Of a stretch of DNA of 64,000 bases, positions 21,980 to 34,465 are shown in pieces. The DNA is from Carettochelys insculpta. Taxonomy: Eukaryota > Chordata > Testudines > Carettochelyidae. The position numbers were made by a program, and so were the translations under genes. The number at the start of each line of letters is the position of its first letter. Within the stretch, counting starts at the first letter, position 1. Location of the stretch: positions 65,922,001 through 65,986,000 of the forward strand of contig NC_134137.1 of the NCBI RefSeq assembly GCF_033958435.1, read 5' to 3'. Below the pieces are notes generated by a model, which saw nothing but the letters and a program-made list of their open reading frames with translations, was not told the DNA's origin and did no database searches.

Positions 21980-24004
21980 TGTCAGGTCTTGATCCTGCAA
22001 GGAATTGGGGTAAAAACCAGGATCTGCCCATGCTGAATCAGTTACAGAATTAACCTGATTTCAGAAACAATTTGATGAACAGGCGGAACACAACTTGAGG
22101 AAGGAAGGCATACATGAATATTTCCCAAAGAAACACTGTATTGTATGGAAATCACTTCCACTCTTATGCTTCATGGGAGGTTGCAGCCCACAGGCCTTTG
22201 ACAGAGTGCAGGTACATGCCTACTGTGGGCGTTTCTCTCTTGGAGCTGCACACAGAGAAGGCTGCGCTGAGCGAATGAAGGCCTGCAGCTTTAAGAAGCC
22301 AGTGAAAGCGTGACTGATAAAGAGATCTTTTTGACTGTCATGGCTGCGAGTCACTGTCAGTATTAGACATCCTGAGAGAAAGAGGGAGACGAACCTGGCT
22401 GTTCGCAGTATTTGTTTGGCAGCTTTCAGGGATTTGAAGGAGCAACGCAGTGTTACATGCCAACTGCTGGGCTCTATCAAATAATAACACAATCCCACTG
22501 GGTATGACGAGGCATGGAATTATTCTAATGAGTTTGGCAAAAATCTCATTAGGATGAACAGCAGGTAATTGCAAAGGGGATGATCGGTATGCAAATTACT
22601 TTCTTTGGTCTCTGTGACTACACACAGTTACTTGGGCTCGCAGAATAGGAGCTGTCAGAGAGATTACTCTCTGGAGCACAGTTCTGTGCTTGGGGGAAGG
22701 GGGAGTCACTGTTTCTCACGTGCCAGTGGTAGAGATGGGGAAGACCTGTAAATCGATCCCCAGTGCAAGAATTCTTGGCTTATCCTATGAAGAGGAGGTG
22801 ACCAGACATCTTGTTGGTAGGCCTCCAAACACACTACTTCCTGGAATACCTTTGGAGCACGCCCAGGCCAGTGGAGCTTTTTTGGGAGCCGTGGGGACAT
22901 GACTGGGGACGCTGCACAGAGAGACACTAAAAAAAGGGAAGTTCTCATTGGTGGAGAGGTAAATTAGGAGGACAAAGTTATCTATATGCCTCCGTTGTGA
23001 GCTGCTCACTCTGGGCTCTGAAATGCTCTTCTGATTAATAGAAAATGGAGGCTACGCACAAGCCTGCCCACCGGAGCGGGGAAAAGGGCAAAAGCCCTGA
23101 GACCCAGTGATTCAAAAGAACCGAGGGTTCCCAGTTGCTGCTCCTGTTACTGTGGCAACTGCAGCCCCAGGTCCTTTAAATCACTACTGGCATGCCATGC
23201 AGCACACTCCAGAGCCCTGCACCACATGCTCCTGAGGCCAGAGGGAGGGATGTGGTGTGGTCCAGGCAGTGCTGAGGGATGGCTCCTCCCAGGCCTGCTT
23301 GAGGCCCTGTCCCTTCCAGCTGCACTAGACCCCCCCAGCTCCCCACCACACGTTGCCTAGAGACCCAGCAATTCTGTTGCCCCCCCGGGTATGGACAATA
23401 AAATGACACCTTCGCATCATTGTAATCCTTGATATATTCAGTTTTGCAGGTCTGAGACACTCTGTGTAGGCCTCTAAGGTATTTGTAGCTATCAGGCTTT
23501 CCTTGTGTCCAGCTATCATGAACAGTTTTAAGTCATATTTTATTTACTACCCAAGGTCTGACCCTGCTCCTTACATAAGTCAGTGGCAAAACTCTTTGCA
23601 GGGTGGACAGGAAATTCCACAAGGGACCCATTTTTCTTTTGGAGTGTGGAGGGGAAGTAGGATGCGAAGGAGATGACAAGCATTTTCAGAAAAGATGAAC
23701 TAACATAGACAAATATTGCTTCTCTCCGGTGCATGGAAATCCATCAAACCCACTGCATGGTCCACCTGTGGTTGTGGTTCGCTCCCACGTAAACAGCAGG
23801 AAACTTGCTCCTGTACTTTCTCTTCTTCCCCATCCATGTAGAAAGTGGAACTCTGGGAGGCATGCGTCTTCTGTGCTCTTGGGCTCCTTTTGCCAGAGAT
23901 TCTCCATTGCAGAGGAGAAATATGGGTAAACTGATGACAATATTAGGCATTGATATCCATCCATTGACTCAAAAGGGATATGGAGCTGGGAAGAAAACGA
24001 TGCC
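21980..24004. other. Intergenic; weak conserved-non-coding candidate at 22500-22640
   Basis: No gene or repeat is seen. Around 22520-22600 there are TAATGAG and CTCATTA inverted sites, an octamer-type ATGCAAAT and TTTGG boxes in a short space, which resembles a regulatory element. This is unproven. Confidence 0.25.
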
Positions 24005-24007
24005 TTA

Positions 24008-24407
24008 GGGTGTGACAACACAGCGAAGAAATTTCAAAAAACCAGCTGTTATTTTGAAATATCTTTGTGAGCGCCTACACAGCGCAACAGCTATTTTGAA
24101 ATAATTTAGAAATAGTGGACAGCTTATTTCAAAATCAGTAAACCTCATGGAATGGGGACTAGTGCCTATTCTGAAATAGGACTTTACAAGTAGGGGCTGT
24201 GTAGACAGGGAATAGGGACTATTCTGAAATAAGCCATAGTGCATCCAAAGGCTTTATTTCAAAGTAGGCTCTATTGTGCCTGGATGCTGTATTTCAAAAT
24301 AGCACCCATTATTTCAAAATGTATTTTGTGTGCAGCAGCATTATTTTGAAATAAGCCATTCTGGAAAACCTCTTCTGGAACAGCTTAATGCTGCAGTGGA
24401 CACAGAC
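24008..24407. mobile_element. Older Harbinger-type MITE (400 bp)
   Basis: The flanks TTA (24005-24007) and TTA (24408-24410) match. The ends GGGTGTGACAACACAGC and (reverse complement) GTCTGTGTCCACTGC are diverged inverted repeats. The inside is rich in ATTTCAAAATAG and TATTTTGAAATA palindromic blocks. Related pieces lie at 34978-35150, 42937-43000, 43350-43460 and 49036-49190. The divergence suggests it is older than copies A-E. Confidence 0.7.
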
Positions 24408-24410
24408 TTA

Positions 24411-27148
24411 AAGAACAGGCACTCCTTGGTCCAGGCTCCTTGTGGCTTACCCTTACCAACAGCATGAAACCCAATTTGAAATGGGGCAAGGATGTCATCA
24501 AGGGCACAGTGCTTTTCTACTACCCCTCTGCCTGGAAGACTCAATCCATTTCACTGGAGGGGTCAGAGTAATTCATAGATATGAAAGTGGATGTTACCAT
24601 TGCTACAACTAAGCTATTATGGGGCTCTAGCCAAAGTTTTTTTTGTGCAGCTCCATCTAAATCCATAGATCTCAATGTGCTTTATAAGGAAGTTAGTGCC
24701 ACTATTAATCACCCAGCAAATCAGTGGCAGAAGTGGAAAGAGCTTATCAGGTCAGTACTTCACCCAGGGGACTGTATTATCTCCCGGAAAGGTTAGCAAA
24801 AGAGCATTGTTAGTTATAGGACACGGGGAGCTTTAAAAGCTGATAATGTATGTTTAGTGAGCATTTTATATTGAATAATTGCATTAAATCTGAGGCCTAT
24901 CGTCTAAGTACTGCCAAAATAACTGTGGTCCAACCATCACATCCAATATTAAAATGCAGCACGGGCTCCATGTGCACTGTGGCGGGTTTCGCTCCCAAGA
25001 CTGGATCTCACGTGTTGCTGGCTAGTGTTCCAGCTCAAACCGACAGCTGTCGAACGAGTCCGCAGGCTTCTGTTTCTGTTCAGCCTGTTTGGCTGGTCAA
25101 TGAAAAGAGATGGAAGTGCCAAGCCTGAAAAGACAGAGTGTGGACAAATATTTTTTCCTTATACACTCTACATTTCCTTATACTACCATGGGCAAATATT
25201 TTTTCCTTACACGCTCTACATTTCCTTATACTACTGGCTGGTTGTAATTCACAGGCATTATGAGTCACAGGACTAACACATTTTCACAGTCCCTCCATTA
25301 AGGGCAAAGGAAGTAGTGGGATGCTCAACCCTGAAAAATCAAGACTCTTATTTTGGAGTGCCTGAATCTGAATTTTGTCTAACATTTAGTACAAAATTTC
25401 AGCCATTTAGAAAAGCTCACAAGAAGTCTGCGCAGAGCCAGATTCCTAATGCCCACCTCCCAATACCATAGGCCTCTTCCTTTTAGTAACTGACTAATCA
25501 GATCATTCTGCCTTCCCCTAGTGTATTTTGGTGCAATCCCCTTGGCTCCTCTGTTTATCTAGTCGGTAGATTATACACCAAAGTACTGCAGTCTGTGCAA
25601 AGAGAGTTCTTCAGAAGATGATGTCTGCCTGAAGGTGAAAGCGGCCTGGAAGTGAGAAAATGCAAAGGAGGCCAGGTGGAGAGTCACTTGTAGAGCCAGG
25701 ATGGACTTAAGCAGCATGGGAAAAAATGGTCTTGATTGTTGGACTGTGACACTGACCAAGAATTACTCAAAGTTCTGTATAAGTTTGTGCCATTGTTTCT
25801 GGTACACTGAAGACATCTCACTGACAACCCTCCTCAACTCTCTCTATCTCTTTTTTAAGCAGTATCAGGTAGATCCTTTCCGTTTTCTGTCTTCAATTTC
25901 TTTGAATGGCAAATGTGGTCATCCAAGAGGTTAAACCTTTCCTACCATGACTGTTCTTATAGATACTGGTCAAATTGTGCTCCGGGTACTTATTTGTGCC
26001 CCTAAGATGAACAAAAACAGCCTCCTCCTCACTGGATCAGCTGCACTCAATAATATGAGAAACAATCATGTCTTTAACTACATACTAGCACAGAGAACTT
26101 AAGTAGCTCCATGTGTTCTATCTCACAGTTGATACAGGCATTCGACAAAGCCTGATTCTACTAACTGCACAACGAAGTATCTTCCTTTGAAAATGTTTTT
26201 ATTTTCTTGGTGTCCTACAAATGAGGCAGTGTTACACAGACAAAGCACTTTGAGTTAATGATGGAATATATCAGAATACCACCTCCCCAACCACTCCTGT
26301 ATTCAACTTCTGTCAATTTCTTAATGTTCCTAAAACATTGAAAGCCAGCCCAAGACACCTTTTAATGCATGATGATAATAGGTAGGTTTCACCAAGCAGG
26401 CAAATGAAACTTGCAACTAAATGGACTGTATGAACTGCAAACATGGCTGGGGTGTAGATCTGCAGGCAATGGCCCCTCTTTCAATCGTTACAAAGAAAGT
26501 GAAGTGTTGAAGGATTAATGAAAAAAGTAGAGCTGAGCCACTGTCGCAAGTGTTTCAGTAAATATCGGTTCAAATGTCTTGATCAATTTATTTTGACCCT
26601 GGTTACTTTCCATGAATGTCCATGTGAACTAGCAAAAGGCTTTTCATGAATGTTCACAAGAGAAACCTGCTTCTAAGAGCTACATTCTGTCAAGGAACAG
26701 AAACAGTATCATGTGATGTGCATGACTAATTACAACTAAGCAACACCACTTGGTTTAGAGATTTCCATTGCCAAGAGGGAGGCAATGATGAATTGCAAAA
26801 ACACTGGAAGAGACTGCAATCAGATTGTGACTGTTACATAAATACCAGAACAGACAAACAAAAAAACTGAATGAACCACTACAAATGACTTACTCAGCTC
26901 TAAAAAACTAGTGATTAGTCTCCTACCAGTTACATTTGCCAACCACAAATGCTGGATTGAAAGGTCTCACATTTGCACTTTGGAAACCATTGCATGGTTT
27001 GAGTCATAAGGCTTCAAAGTAAAGTGTGCTTTGAGAGTTGAGGTTGACTAAGTTGAAAAAAAAAGTTTCCAAGGCTGGCCTTCCATATTATTCCCTCCCT
27101 CCATTGTATCTCCCCTTCGCAAATCCAATGTCTTCAGAAAGTCTTGGA
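24411..27148. other. Unannotated intergenic sequence
   Basis: No gene is seen. A 48-bp unit is tandemly duplicated at about 25145-25238 (CAAATATTTTTTCCTTA start). Otherwise nothing is recognised on either strand. Confidence 0.5.
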
Positions 27149-27547
27149 TGGGGGTCTGCAACCTACAGCTCCGGAGCCACATGTGGCTCTTTAAGGGCAT
27201 CTTTGTGGTTCCCAGTGGTCTAATTGGAAAGTAAAAACAATTAATAATAATAATCTTTTGATTATTTTCAATACACAGTGAACACCTAAAAGCCCAGTGA
27301 TGAACAACCCAGAGCTGAATAGCAAGCAACATGTGATCTCAAAACATTGGTAACTCAACTTTAATATGTCCTGTACATTGTGGTATATAATACTGTATCT
27401 GTGTTTTGATTGTGTTGCTAATAAAGTCATGGTTTGAAAAAGTAAAAGGAAGTTCACAGCATTCCTGCTATGAACGGCAACAAACATTTTATGAAAAAAC
27501 TGAAATTAAATATGAAGTAAAATCGGCATAATTACAGTGGGATTGGA

Positions 27548-27832
27548 ATGGCCTCAAAAAAGAGGAAAATTGAACATAAAAACAGAGAATTTCAAACTGA
27601 CTTGACCCAACCCTTCGCGTTTGTATGGAGTTCGGCTGGGCTCCCTTTGTGTCTCAGTTGCAATGAGAAATTTGCCAACAACAAAAATGCAACCTCAAGA
27701 AGCATTTTCTCAAAAAAAAACCCACCACTACTTTTACCAAACAATATCCAAATGAGAATGCCAGAAAAAAGACTGTGGAGGAGCTGTTGCTCAAAGCAGA
27801 GCAAAGTAAAAACATGTTCACTAAATGGGTAA
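27548..27832 (+). pseudogene. hAT transposase N-terminal fragment (BED-type zinc-finger region)
   Basis: It begins MASKKRKIEHKNREFQ, and then LPLCLSCNEKFANNKNA supplies a Cys-x2-Cys pair in the place of a BED-type zinc finger. The partner His residues further on are not clearly kept. It resembles hAT transposases of the ZBED-like group, whose finger binds element ends. The reading frame ends after 94 codons. The following ~300 bp hold only scattered, frame-broken similarity, and the DDE and dimerisation parts are absent. Confidence 0.65.
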
Positions 27833-28128
27833 AATCACCAAATAGTATAACTGTGGCTAGTTTTGTGGCAACTCAAGAGATCGTGAAATGAGAAAAGCTG
27901 TTCTCAGATGGCAAATATGGACAAGAGTGCTTCCTCAAAGAGTCAGAGCAGCTGCACGTGATTTCAAAAACAAAAATGAAATCGTTCAAAATCCAGCATC
28001 CTCCAGAGAGAGAGACAGACGGTTCCGGAGTGAAGGTCAGGAAGACAGTGGCACAAACACACAGGCAAAGTGTGAGGAAGTAAAAAATTTGTGAACATTC
28101 TGCAGTAAAGATGTATCACATTACAAAT

Positions 28129-28290
28129 CATTGTGTGTTCTGTTCTTAAAATAGGGGTGACAAAGTACAGTTTGACATTATTTTTTAAGGACTGTCTCAT
28201 ATTCACATGCATTGTGTGTTCTGTTCTTAAAATAGGGGTGACAAAGTACAGTTTGACATTATTTTTTAAGGACTGTCTCATATTCACATG
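28129..28290. repeat. 81-bp tandem duplication inside the hAT element
   Basis: Two adjacent 81-bp units start CATTGTGTGTTCTGTTC at 28129 and 28210 and appear identical over their length. A third unit begins CATTG at 28291 and stops. The near identity implies a recent duplication relative to the age of the element. Confidence 0.95.
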
Positions 28291-28379
28291 CATTGCGGCT
28301 CTTGAATCCTTGAGTTTTTTACTGAATGAAAAAAAAGAGGCTCTTCTTGTTATTTTGGTTGCTGACCCCTGGTCTTGGG

Positions 28380-30136
28380 GTTTGTTGAGGAAGCAGGGAA
28401 GTAGGTGAGTAAATAGCGATAGGCTGGCTGGTGGGGGGAGAGTAATTGTCGGTGGATCAGTACAAATATCCTCAGCCCATGTTTAATGACTATGAGAGTA
28501 AAGGCCAAAGTTCATCTTCAACTCCAGAGCTAAATTTGAGGGGGACTAGAACTCAGAATGCCCAGCTCTTCTCACGTTGCAAAGGGCGTCGAAGATTTAT
28601 CACGTAGCCCTTATTCCCGAGGGGGAGTTAATGGTTTCGCCTCATAGATAATGATGAATAGAAGCTGCAGGGCGTTCCACGCTGTCTCGAGCCTGCTGCT
28701 GCCCCTACGAGTACTACTGCAGCTCTGCTCCCCTGAAACACAAGGAGCTGGCATCACAGCGTTCTCTGCGATGGGTGCTGTACTGGGCAATTTTCTCAAA
28801 CCTCCACCCACAAGAGTCTAGGAGCCTGATCCAGCACCCGAGGCTGCAGCTTTGAGACTTTCCGAGGATGGCCATGACTGCCGGATCTGACTTCAGATTT
28901 ATTAATCTTTTGCAGATGGTGCAAAGCCCGTCCCTTCTCTCTGTTTTGGATCAGCAGCGTGGGGTAAGCCCTGGCTGGTGGATGGCAACTGACTAGAGTT
29001 GCTGTTTTCATAGGGTAACTATTTTAGCCAGAATGGGTCTGGCTGGGAAGTTCAGTTATTTTGCAGTTGGTTTTTATTTCGTTTACCATTACTGTATTTT
29101 ATCTGTGTACTGCAGCTCGATCTCTGGAGAGAGGTGTGATATGCTGAAGTTAACAAACATTCCTTTCTCTGCCACACTACCTGCCTATCCTTAATTCAGG
29201 TCCCTGTGTTCACACTGTGATCAGCTCCTCTTCCTTTGTGCCGCCTACCCACAAATATCACAGAATGCAGCTACTTCGAGGGGTGATCTTTGCACTGTAC
29301 TTAGCAACATCAGGAAGCAATCACAGCTAATTGTTCTGGCTGTAATTCCAAACCTGCCAGCTGGCAGAGAATCAGCATTCATAGTCACATTGGCTAAATG
29401 TCTGCCTAATATGTTTCATCAGACACTTATGGCAGAGCTCTTCAAAACCCTGCCTCTCAACTACTTACATTCCTCTGGCTCTTAGCTGGCTGCTGCCAAA
29501 CTATCGTCCTCCAGGCCAATTATTTTTACAGTGTAATTTCTTGGCAGTCCAGCTGGCAAATGTTGTTTTCACACGAGCTGGATGAGGTCTACCTTGGTTG
29601 GGATGACTGGGTAAAGATTTTCCTAGTGTACGACTTAAAAAGGTTTAGAATAGAAATACAGATGCCATCTGCTTCCACTCAAACTCATGGCAAAACTCTT
29701 AATGGCCTCTATGAGAACAGGACCAGTCTATGAAAATATTTTCCGACTACTAATGACAATTCAAAATGGTAATGGGCTTTAAGGAAGCCCAAATCTGAGA
29801 GGATTAGAGTCAAGGGGTGTAGTAATGGAGTATGGGTCTGCTCTCTCTCCAAAGTCAACAACTCAAATCTAGCCCAGATCAGTGGAAAATGAAAGTTGGT
29901 ACTAGCTAAGAAGAGTGCAAATACCAGGGTGGTGACAGATGGGAATGAGGTAAGAGAAACTAGGTTTGGTGGCATTTATGACATGAGCTTGGTAGAGAGA
30001 ATCTAGTTCCTAGTGGCAATTTGTTCTCATCATAAAATCTACCACCACAGTGAGAACTAAATGATACCCATGTGGTAATTTACAGCAGAGTCACCAAAGA
30101 CTGATGGCCCCTGGAGAAGGAACTACCTTCTCACTC
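28380..30136. other. Intergenic; weak conserved-non-coding candidate at 29260-29480
   Basis: No gene or repeat is recognised. The part 29260-29480 has mixed composition with CACAGCTAATTG, CAGCTGGCAG and CATCAG motifs, so it is a possible regulatory block. This cannot be tested from one sequence. Confidence 0.25.
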
Positions 30137-30139
30137 TAA

Positions 30140-30847
30140 AGCCGTGTCTACACGTGCACGCTACTTTGAAGTAGCGGCACTAACTTCGAAATAGCGCCCG
30201 TCACGGCTACACGTGTTGGGAGCTATTTCGATGTTAACATCGACGTTAGGCGGCGAGACGAAGCCGCTAACCCCATGAGGGGATGGGAATAGCGCCCTAC
30301 TTCGAAGTTGAACGTCGAAGTAGGGCACGTGTAGACAATCCGCGTCCCGCAACATCGAAATAGCGGGGTCCGCCATGGCGGCCATCAGCTGAGGGGTTGA
30401 GAGACGCTCTCTCTCCAGCCCCTGCGGGGCTCTATGGTCACCGTGTGCAGCAGCCCTTAACCCAGGACTTCTGGCTGCTGCTGCTGCAGCTGGGGATCCA
30501 TGCTGCATGCACAGGGTCTGCAACCAGTTGTCGGCTCTGTGGATCTTGTGTTGTTTAGTGCAACTGTGTCTGGGAGGGGCCCTTTAAGGGAGCAGCTTGC
30601 TGTTGAGTCCGCCCTGTGATCCTGTCTGCAGCTGTGCCTGGCACCCTTATTTCGATGTGTGCTACTTTGGCGTGTAGACGTTCCCTCGCAGCGCCTATTT
30701 CGATGTGGTGCTGCGCAACGTCGGTGTTGAACGTCGACGTTGCCAGCCCTGGAGGACGTGTAGACGTTATTCATCAAAATAGCCTATTCCAATTTCGCTA
30801 CATCAAAATAAGCTACTTCGATGTACGCTTCACGTGTAGATGTAGCT
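30140..30847 (-). mobile_element. Harbinger deletion derivative, copy C (708 bp, reversed)
   Basis: The ends AGCCGTGTCTACACGTG and (reverse complement) AGCTACATCTACACGTG are flanked by TAA (30137-30139) and TAA (30848-30850). It is oriented opposite to copies A, B, D and E. The minus-strand ATGGATCCCCAG, then a Gln-rich run and TAA, repeat the transposase-start remnant. It lies at the broken left edge of Harbinger-3. Confidence 0.9.
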
Positions 30848-30850
30848 TAA

Positions 30851-33259
30851 TAGGCCATCCCTCCAGGAAGTAAAGAACCACACAGAGGAGTGGAGTGACC
30901 CTCACCCAGCCACCCCCGCACAGGCCCCCTGCCCATTCACCCCTCACTGTCCTCCCTGATAATCAGAGGGACGGGGCTGTTGAAACTATAAAACTTTAGT
31001 ACAAAAAATAATGTTTGAACAATAAAAAGCCTGGGAAACTACAGATGTATGAGGGAGAATTATTTACATGGGAGGATCATTAAATGAGAGGATTCCAACT
31101 CAGGTGAGTGGGATGGGGACAGGGATGGGAGGAACACTATTCCAAGGAGCAGGTGGAGGGCTGCAAGCCCTGGCAGCAGCAGGGGCCCCTCCTGCCCCAG
31201 GTGCACAGTCCCTATAGAGTCATGGAAGGGGCCAGGAGCACGGGGAGGTAGGGTTGGGGGGCCCGCATGTTTGGCCTCAGTGAGGGGCAGGAGGGCTGTC
31301 TCAGTGGTACAGGCTATAAGGCCCTAGAGGTCAGTGGGTGGGAGGTCTGCCAGGAGGTGTGCGGTGAGGGCCTCTGGGGTATGTGGGAAGCTGTGGGCAC
31401 ACCTAGGGAAGCAGGGGTGGCTGGGAGGACCCTGGGGGAGTGGGAGGCTGGGGGGGCAGCTCCACAAGGGCCTCACACATGATGTGGAACATGCCTACCA
31501 CCTCCGCTCACGTGTCCTGACACCCAACCAGCTCGGCCTCCTCCTGCACCAGCTGCCTCTCCTCCAGGATGTTCTAGTGGTGGATGGCAGGTGTGTAGGT
31601 AGCATCCTCCTCATTGTGGCCCCATCGTCAGGCCCTGTGGGTATGGGCCTGCTGTGCCGCAGGAGGTGGTGCAGGTCTGGCCCTGGCTCCAGGACTTCGC
31701 AGTCCTCCAGCCTGCATGGGGCTGGCAGGCCCTGGTGGTGTTCTGGGGCTCTCCCAGCCTTCAGAAGGTGCAGTGGTAAGAGATGAGGGAAGGAAGAGAG
31801 GTAGGGAGGTCAGTTGCCCATCCTGGTCCTAGTTGCCATGACTCCTGCCTCCCATGGGCAGCTGTTCCACCCCTGACCTGAGGGATGGGCATGTCCCAGG
31901 AACATCTCCGTTGTGGTGCCACGTGTTCCCTGCATGGAGGCTCATGGCATGGCCTTTACAGATGGTGCTGGCTGTGGCAAGGCCCCCCGCCCTCCCAGAG
32001 AACAGGTTAGTGGACAAAGGGTGTGTGTTCAGATACCCTGACATCTCTGCTTGAGTGGCAGGTGGGCTGGCTGAAGCCCAGTCCCTTTGTATCCCGCAAT
32101 GCATGCGTGTGTCTAGTGGTGCTGTTCACAGAGGGGGTTGCTGGGTGTTACCTGTGGGCCTGCCCGCAGGGCCAGTGCATGCTAAGGGGTGGGACATCTG
32201 GGGTCAGGTGTGTGACCAGGTGTGGCCCCTCGGGGTATGCGCTGTGCTGCACACTTACCAGAGAGTCCCTCAAAGTGGTTGGGGGACACCCGGCTGGAAG
32301 TGGCCCTGCTGGAGGAGGATGAGGGCACCTTGATGACAAGGGAGCCCTCAGAGGACTCATTCCCAGGCTGGTCCTTGGCCAGACCTAGCTCCCCCTCCGG
32401 TGGAGCAGGGGGCTTTGGGTCTGCTATCTCCAGGGTGCTGAGGGATAGGGAGCTGTGCTCAGCCGCAAGGAGGTCCCGCAGTTCCCGGTAGCATGGGTAT
32501 GGGGCAGGGGCCTGCCTCAACCATTGGGCACTGTCCCAGGCCATCACGTATGCCTGCCTCAAGTCCTTTACCTTGCACCAGACCTGGTCGAGGGGGGTAC
32601 AGGCAGGGTGGCTTTGGGTGGCCAGGCCGGTGGCGAGGAGAATGAAAGCAGGGGCATTCCTGCGGTGGCTTGTTGTGTCCTGCGGCACCTCTTCACCTCT
32701 CCAGAGCCCCAGAAAGACCTGGAGTTCCGGCTTCATCCACGAAGGGGGCTCTCCATTTTGTGGCCCAGGTGGGCTCCTGGCTGCCCTTGGATGTCTCCGA
32801 GGGTTGGGGGGTGGGGTGACTGGCTGCTCACCGTCAGTATCCAGGCACCGCAGGGGTGCCTGGGGAGCATGTGTAGCGATGGTAAATGTGCCTCCTGCCT
32901 CCACCTTCTCAGCTTCCTGCCGGGGGGTTTCTGCGTCTTCGCAGCTTTGACAGTGGACGGAGGCAGAGACCATAAAGTTCCAATGGCGCTGGCTGGGGCA
33001 TCTCCGCACTCCAGCTCACCACCACCACGGAGGACCGCTCCTTTGGAAGAAGGGGTTGTGGAGCGTCTACACATTTTATTCTGGAAGATTCTTTCAGAAC
33101 GAGGCACTCTTCCTGAGCTGGGAGCGGAAGAGTGCTTCCGCAAGAAGGGCTGCTTTCTTTCTATTTTCTTTTGAAAAAGCATGTTTTGTGTGTAGCCGCT
33201 CCATGGGAACTTTCGAAAAAGCCCCGTTTATGAAAAATCTTGGTAGTGTAGACACAGCC
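30851..33259. mobile_element. Harbinger-3: left-truncated PIF/Harbinger remnant
   Basis: The right end (reverse complement) is GGCTGTGTCTACACTACC, followed by TAA. The left terminus and the whole transposase body are missing: sequence starts at 30851, which may hold only the last few transposase codons, followed by AATAAA near 31020. The central stretch 31050-31150 resembles the inter-gene region of Harbinger-2 (TTATTTACATGGGAGG is shared). The Myb-like gene remains on -. Copy C sits at the truncation point. Confidence 0.75.
31450..33009 (-). pseudogene. Harbinger-3 Myb/SANT-like protein, exon 1 open, exon 2 broken
   Basis: The open frame on - from 33009 has no good ATG at its 5' edge (GTG there; an internal Met lies 12 codons in). 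The Myb/SANT-like domain is visible from PSWMKPELQVFLGLWRGEEV through FILLATGLA, QVWCKVKDLRQAYVMAWDSA and PYPCYRELRDLLAAE, the same order as in Harbinger-1. A GTAAGT donor on - at 32258 matches the intron position of Harbinger-1. Downstream, about 31790-31450 on -, pieces such as EERQLVQEEAELVG look like the coiled C-terminus but contain stops. The role in an intact element is DNA binding with the transposase; here the partner gene is gone. Confidence 0.7.
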
Positions 33260-33262
33260 TAA

Positions 33263-34108
33263 GGCTCTAACTCTGGCGCCTTTCCAAATCACTACAAACT
33301 GTGAGAGGAAAAAAAATGAAAGCACTCTCATTGGGACTGAGTGTGTCATAAGATCAGCAATGCATGCCATGATGCTCAAGGAAAATCTAAAAAGATGACA
33401 CACATGCTGATTATTTATCTCTGATGAAAGCAACACAGGGTACCCAAACTCACAGAGCTGCAGCATAAATGGATGAAATCTAGATTATTCCTCAAAGTTT
33501 GAGTTATCTTTGTCTTTCTATGCAAACACAAATACAGTAAACACTGACTCTTGGATTTGTAAAGACAGTAAAATACTTTGTTTTCAAAGGTCGTTAATAA
33601 AGTGCACTCTAGACAAAACCATTGTATTCCATCTTTCAAAAATCATGGGTGAGTGGCAGTCTTTATAGATTTAGAGGGCTATCACCAGGGTATCAGTTCT
33701 GCGCTCCAGAGTCCAAACTGAGAAAGGAGCCCAGAAGTCAAAACTGGTGTAACTTAAACCATTAATTTGAGGTTTTATATGGAGCCTATCAGGCTATTAC
33801 CTCTTCCAAATGCCTGAATGTGCTCAAGCTTGGACTGTCTCAACACACCCATTGACTTACTTAGAATAAAGACGCACTCAGTGGTTAACATCCAAGTACC
33901 TCTGAATTTGGCTGCCTTATTGTCAGGGTGTCTGTGTGAGACTCAGGGAGGCTGAACAGCTGTAACCCACAAGTGAGGGGCAACAAAACAGCAACAAGAA
34001 AAACAGCGTAGGAGGATGTAAGTGTAAGTTTACCCACAATATAGAGAGGTAATTGGGTGAGGTTGTATGGTCTGTAATAAACAGGAAGTCAGAGTAGATG
34101 ATCTAATT
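33263..34108. other. Unannotated intergenic sequence
   Basis: Nothing recognisable is seen on either strand. The sequence is AT-leaning and unique-looking. Confidence 0.45.
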
Positions 34109-34465
34109 TAAACAAAAAAGCAGTCCTGTAGCACTTTAAAGACTAACAAAATAATTTATTAGGTGATGAGCTTTCATGGGACAGACCCACTTCTGTAGAT
34201 CTATCACCTTACCAGAACAGACTCAATATATAAAGCACAGAGGTCCAAAAATTGTTATCAAGGTTGGCAAATCAGATTGAAGAGCAGGGGAATGTGTGTG
34301 GAGAAGTTATGAGTTAGGTCAAACATCAAAGTATGTGGAAGAGTCCTTGTAATGGGTCAGGTAACTGCTGTCCCTGTTCAAACCACGTGTTAATGTGTTG
34401 AATATGAATATGAATGTTAGTTCCAAACATTCTCTTTGCAGGCTGTCACTAGATGATCTAATGTC
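34109..34465 (-). repeat. Longer copy of the hammerhead-like repeat family
   Basis: It starts AGCAGTCCTGTAGCACTTTA and continues through AATTTATTAGGTGATGAGCT, with a stem region TGGGACAGACCCA read on minus as TGGGTCTGTCCCA followed by TGAAA. It then extends a further ~250 bp (GGTTCAAACC-type region near 34376, GTGTTAATGTGTTGAATATG), which may be body sequence of the parent element. The CTGANGA core is degraded here. Confidence 0.55.

Larger units (their letters stand above)
27149..28371 (+). mobile_element. hAT element, internally shortened (1223 bp)
   Basis: The right end (reverse complement) reads CAGGGGTCAGCAACC and the left end TGGGGGTCTGCAACC. The 8-bp flanks GTCTTGGA (27141-27148) and GTCTTGGG (28372-28379) match at 7 of 8 positions, as expected for hAT. 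Subterminal GGAGCCACATGTGGCTC is palindromic. An N-terminal transposase fragment lies inside and the catalytic part is missing. Confidence 0.88.

Noticed and set aside
30161..30523. Open frames of 100-121 codons in the same place in all five ~700-bp Harbinger copies
   Set aside because: They recur because the copies are the same element. They cross inverted terminal repeats and have no domain. The only meaningful codons are the ~14 left from the transposase start.
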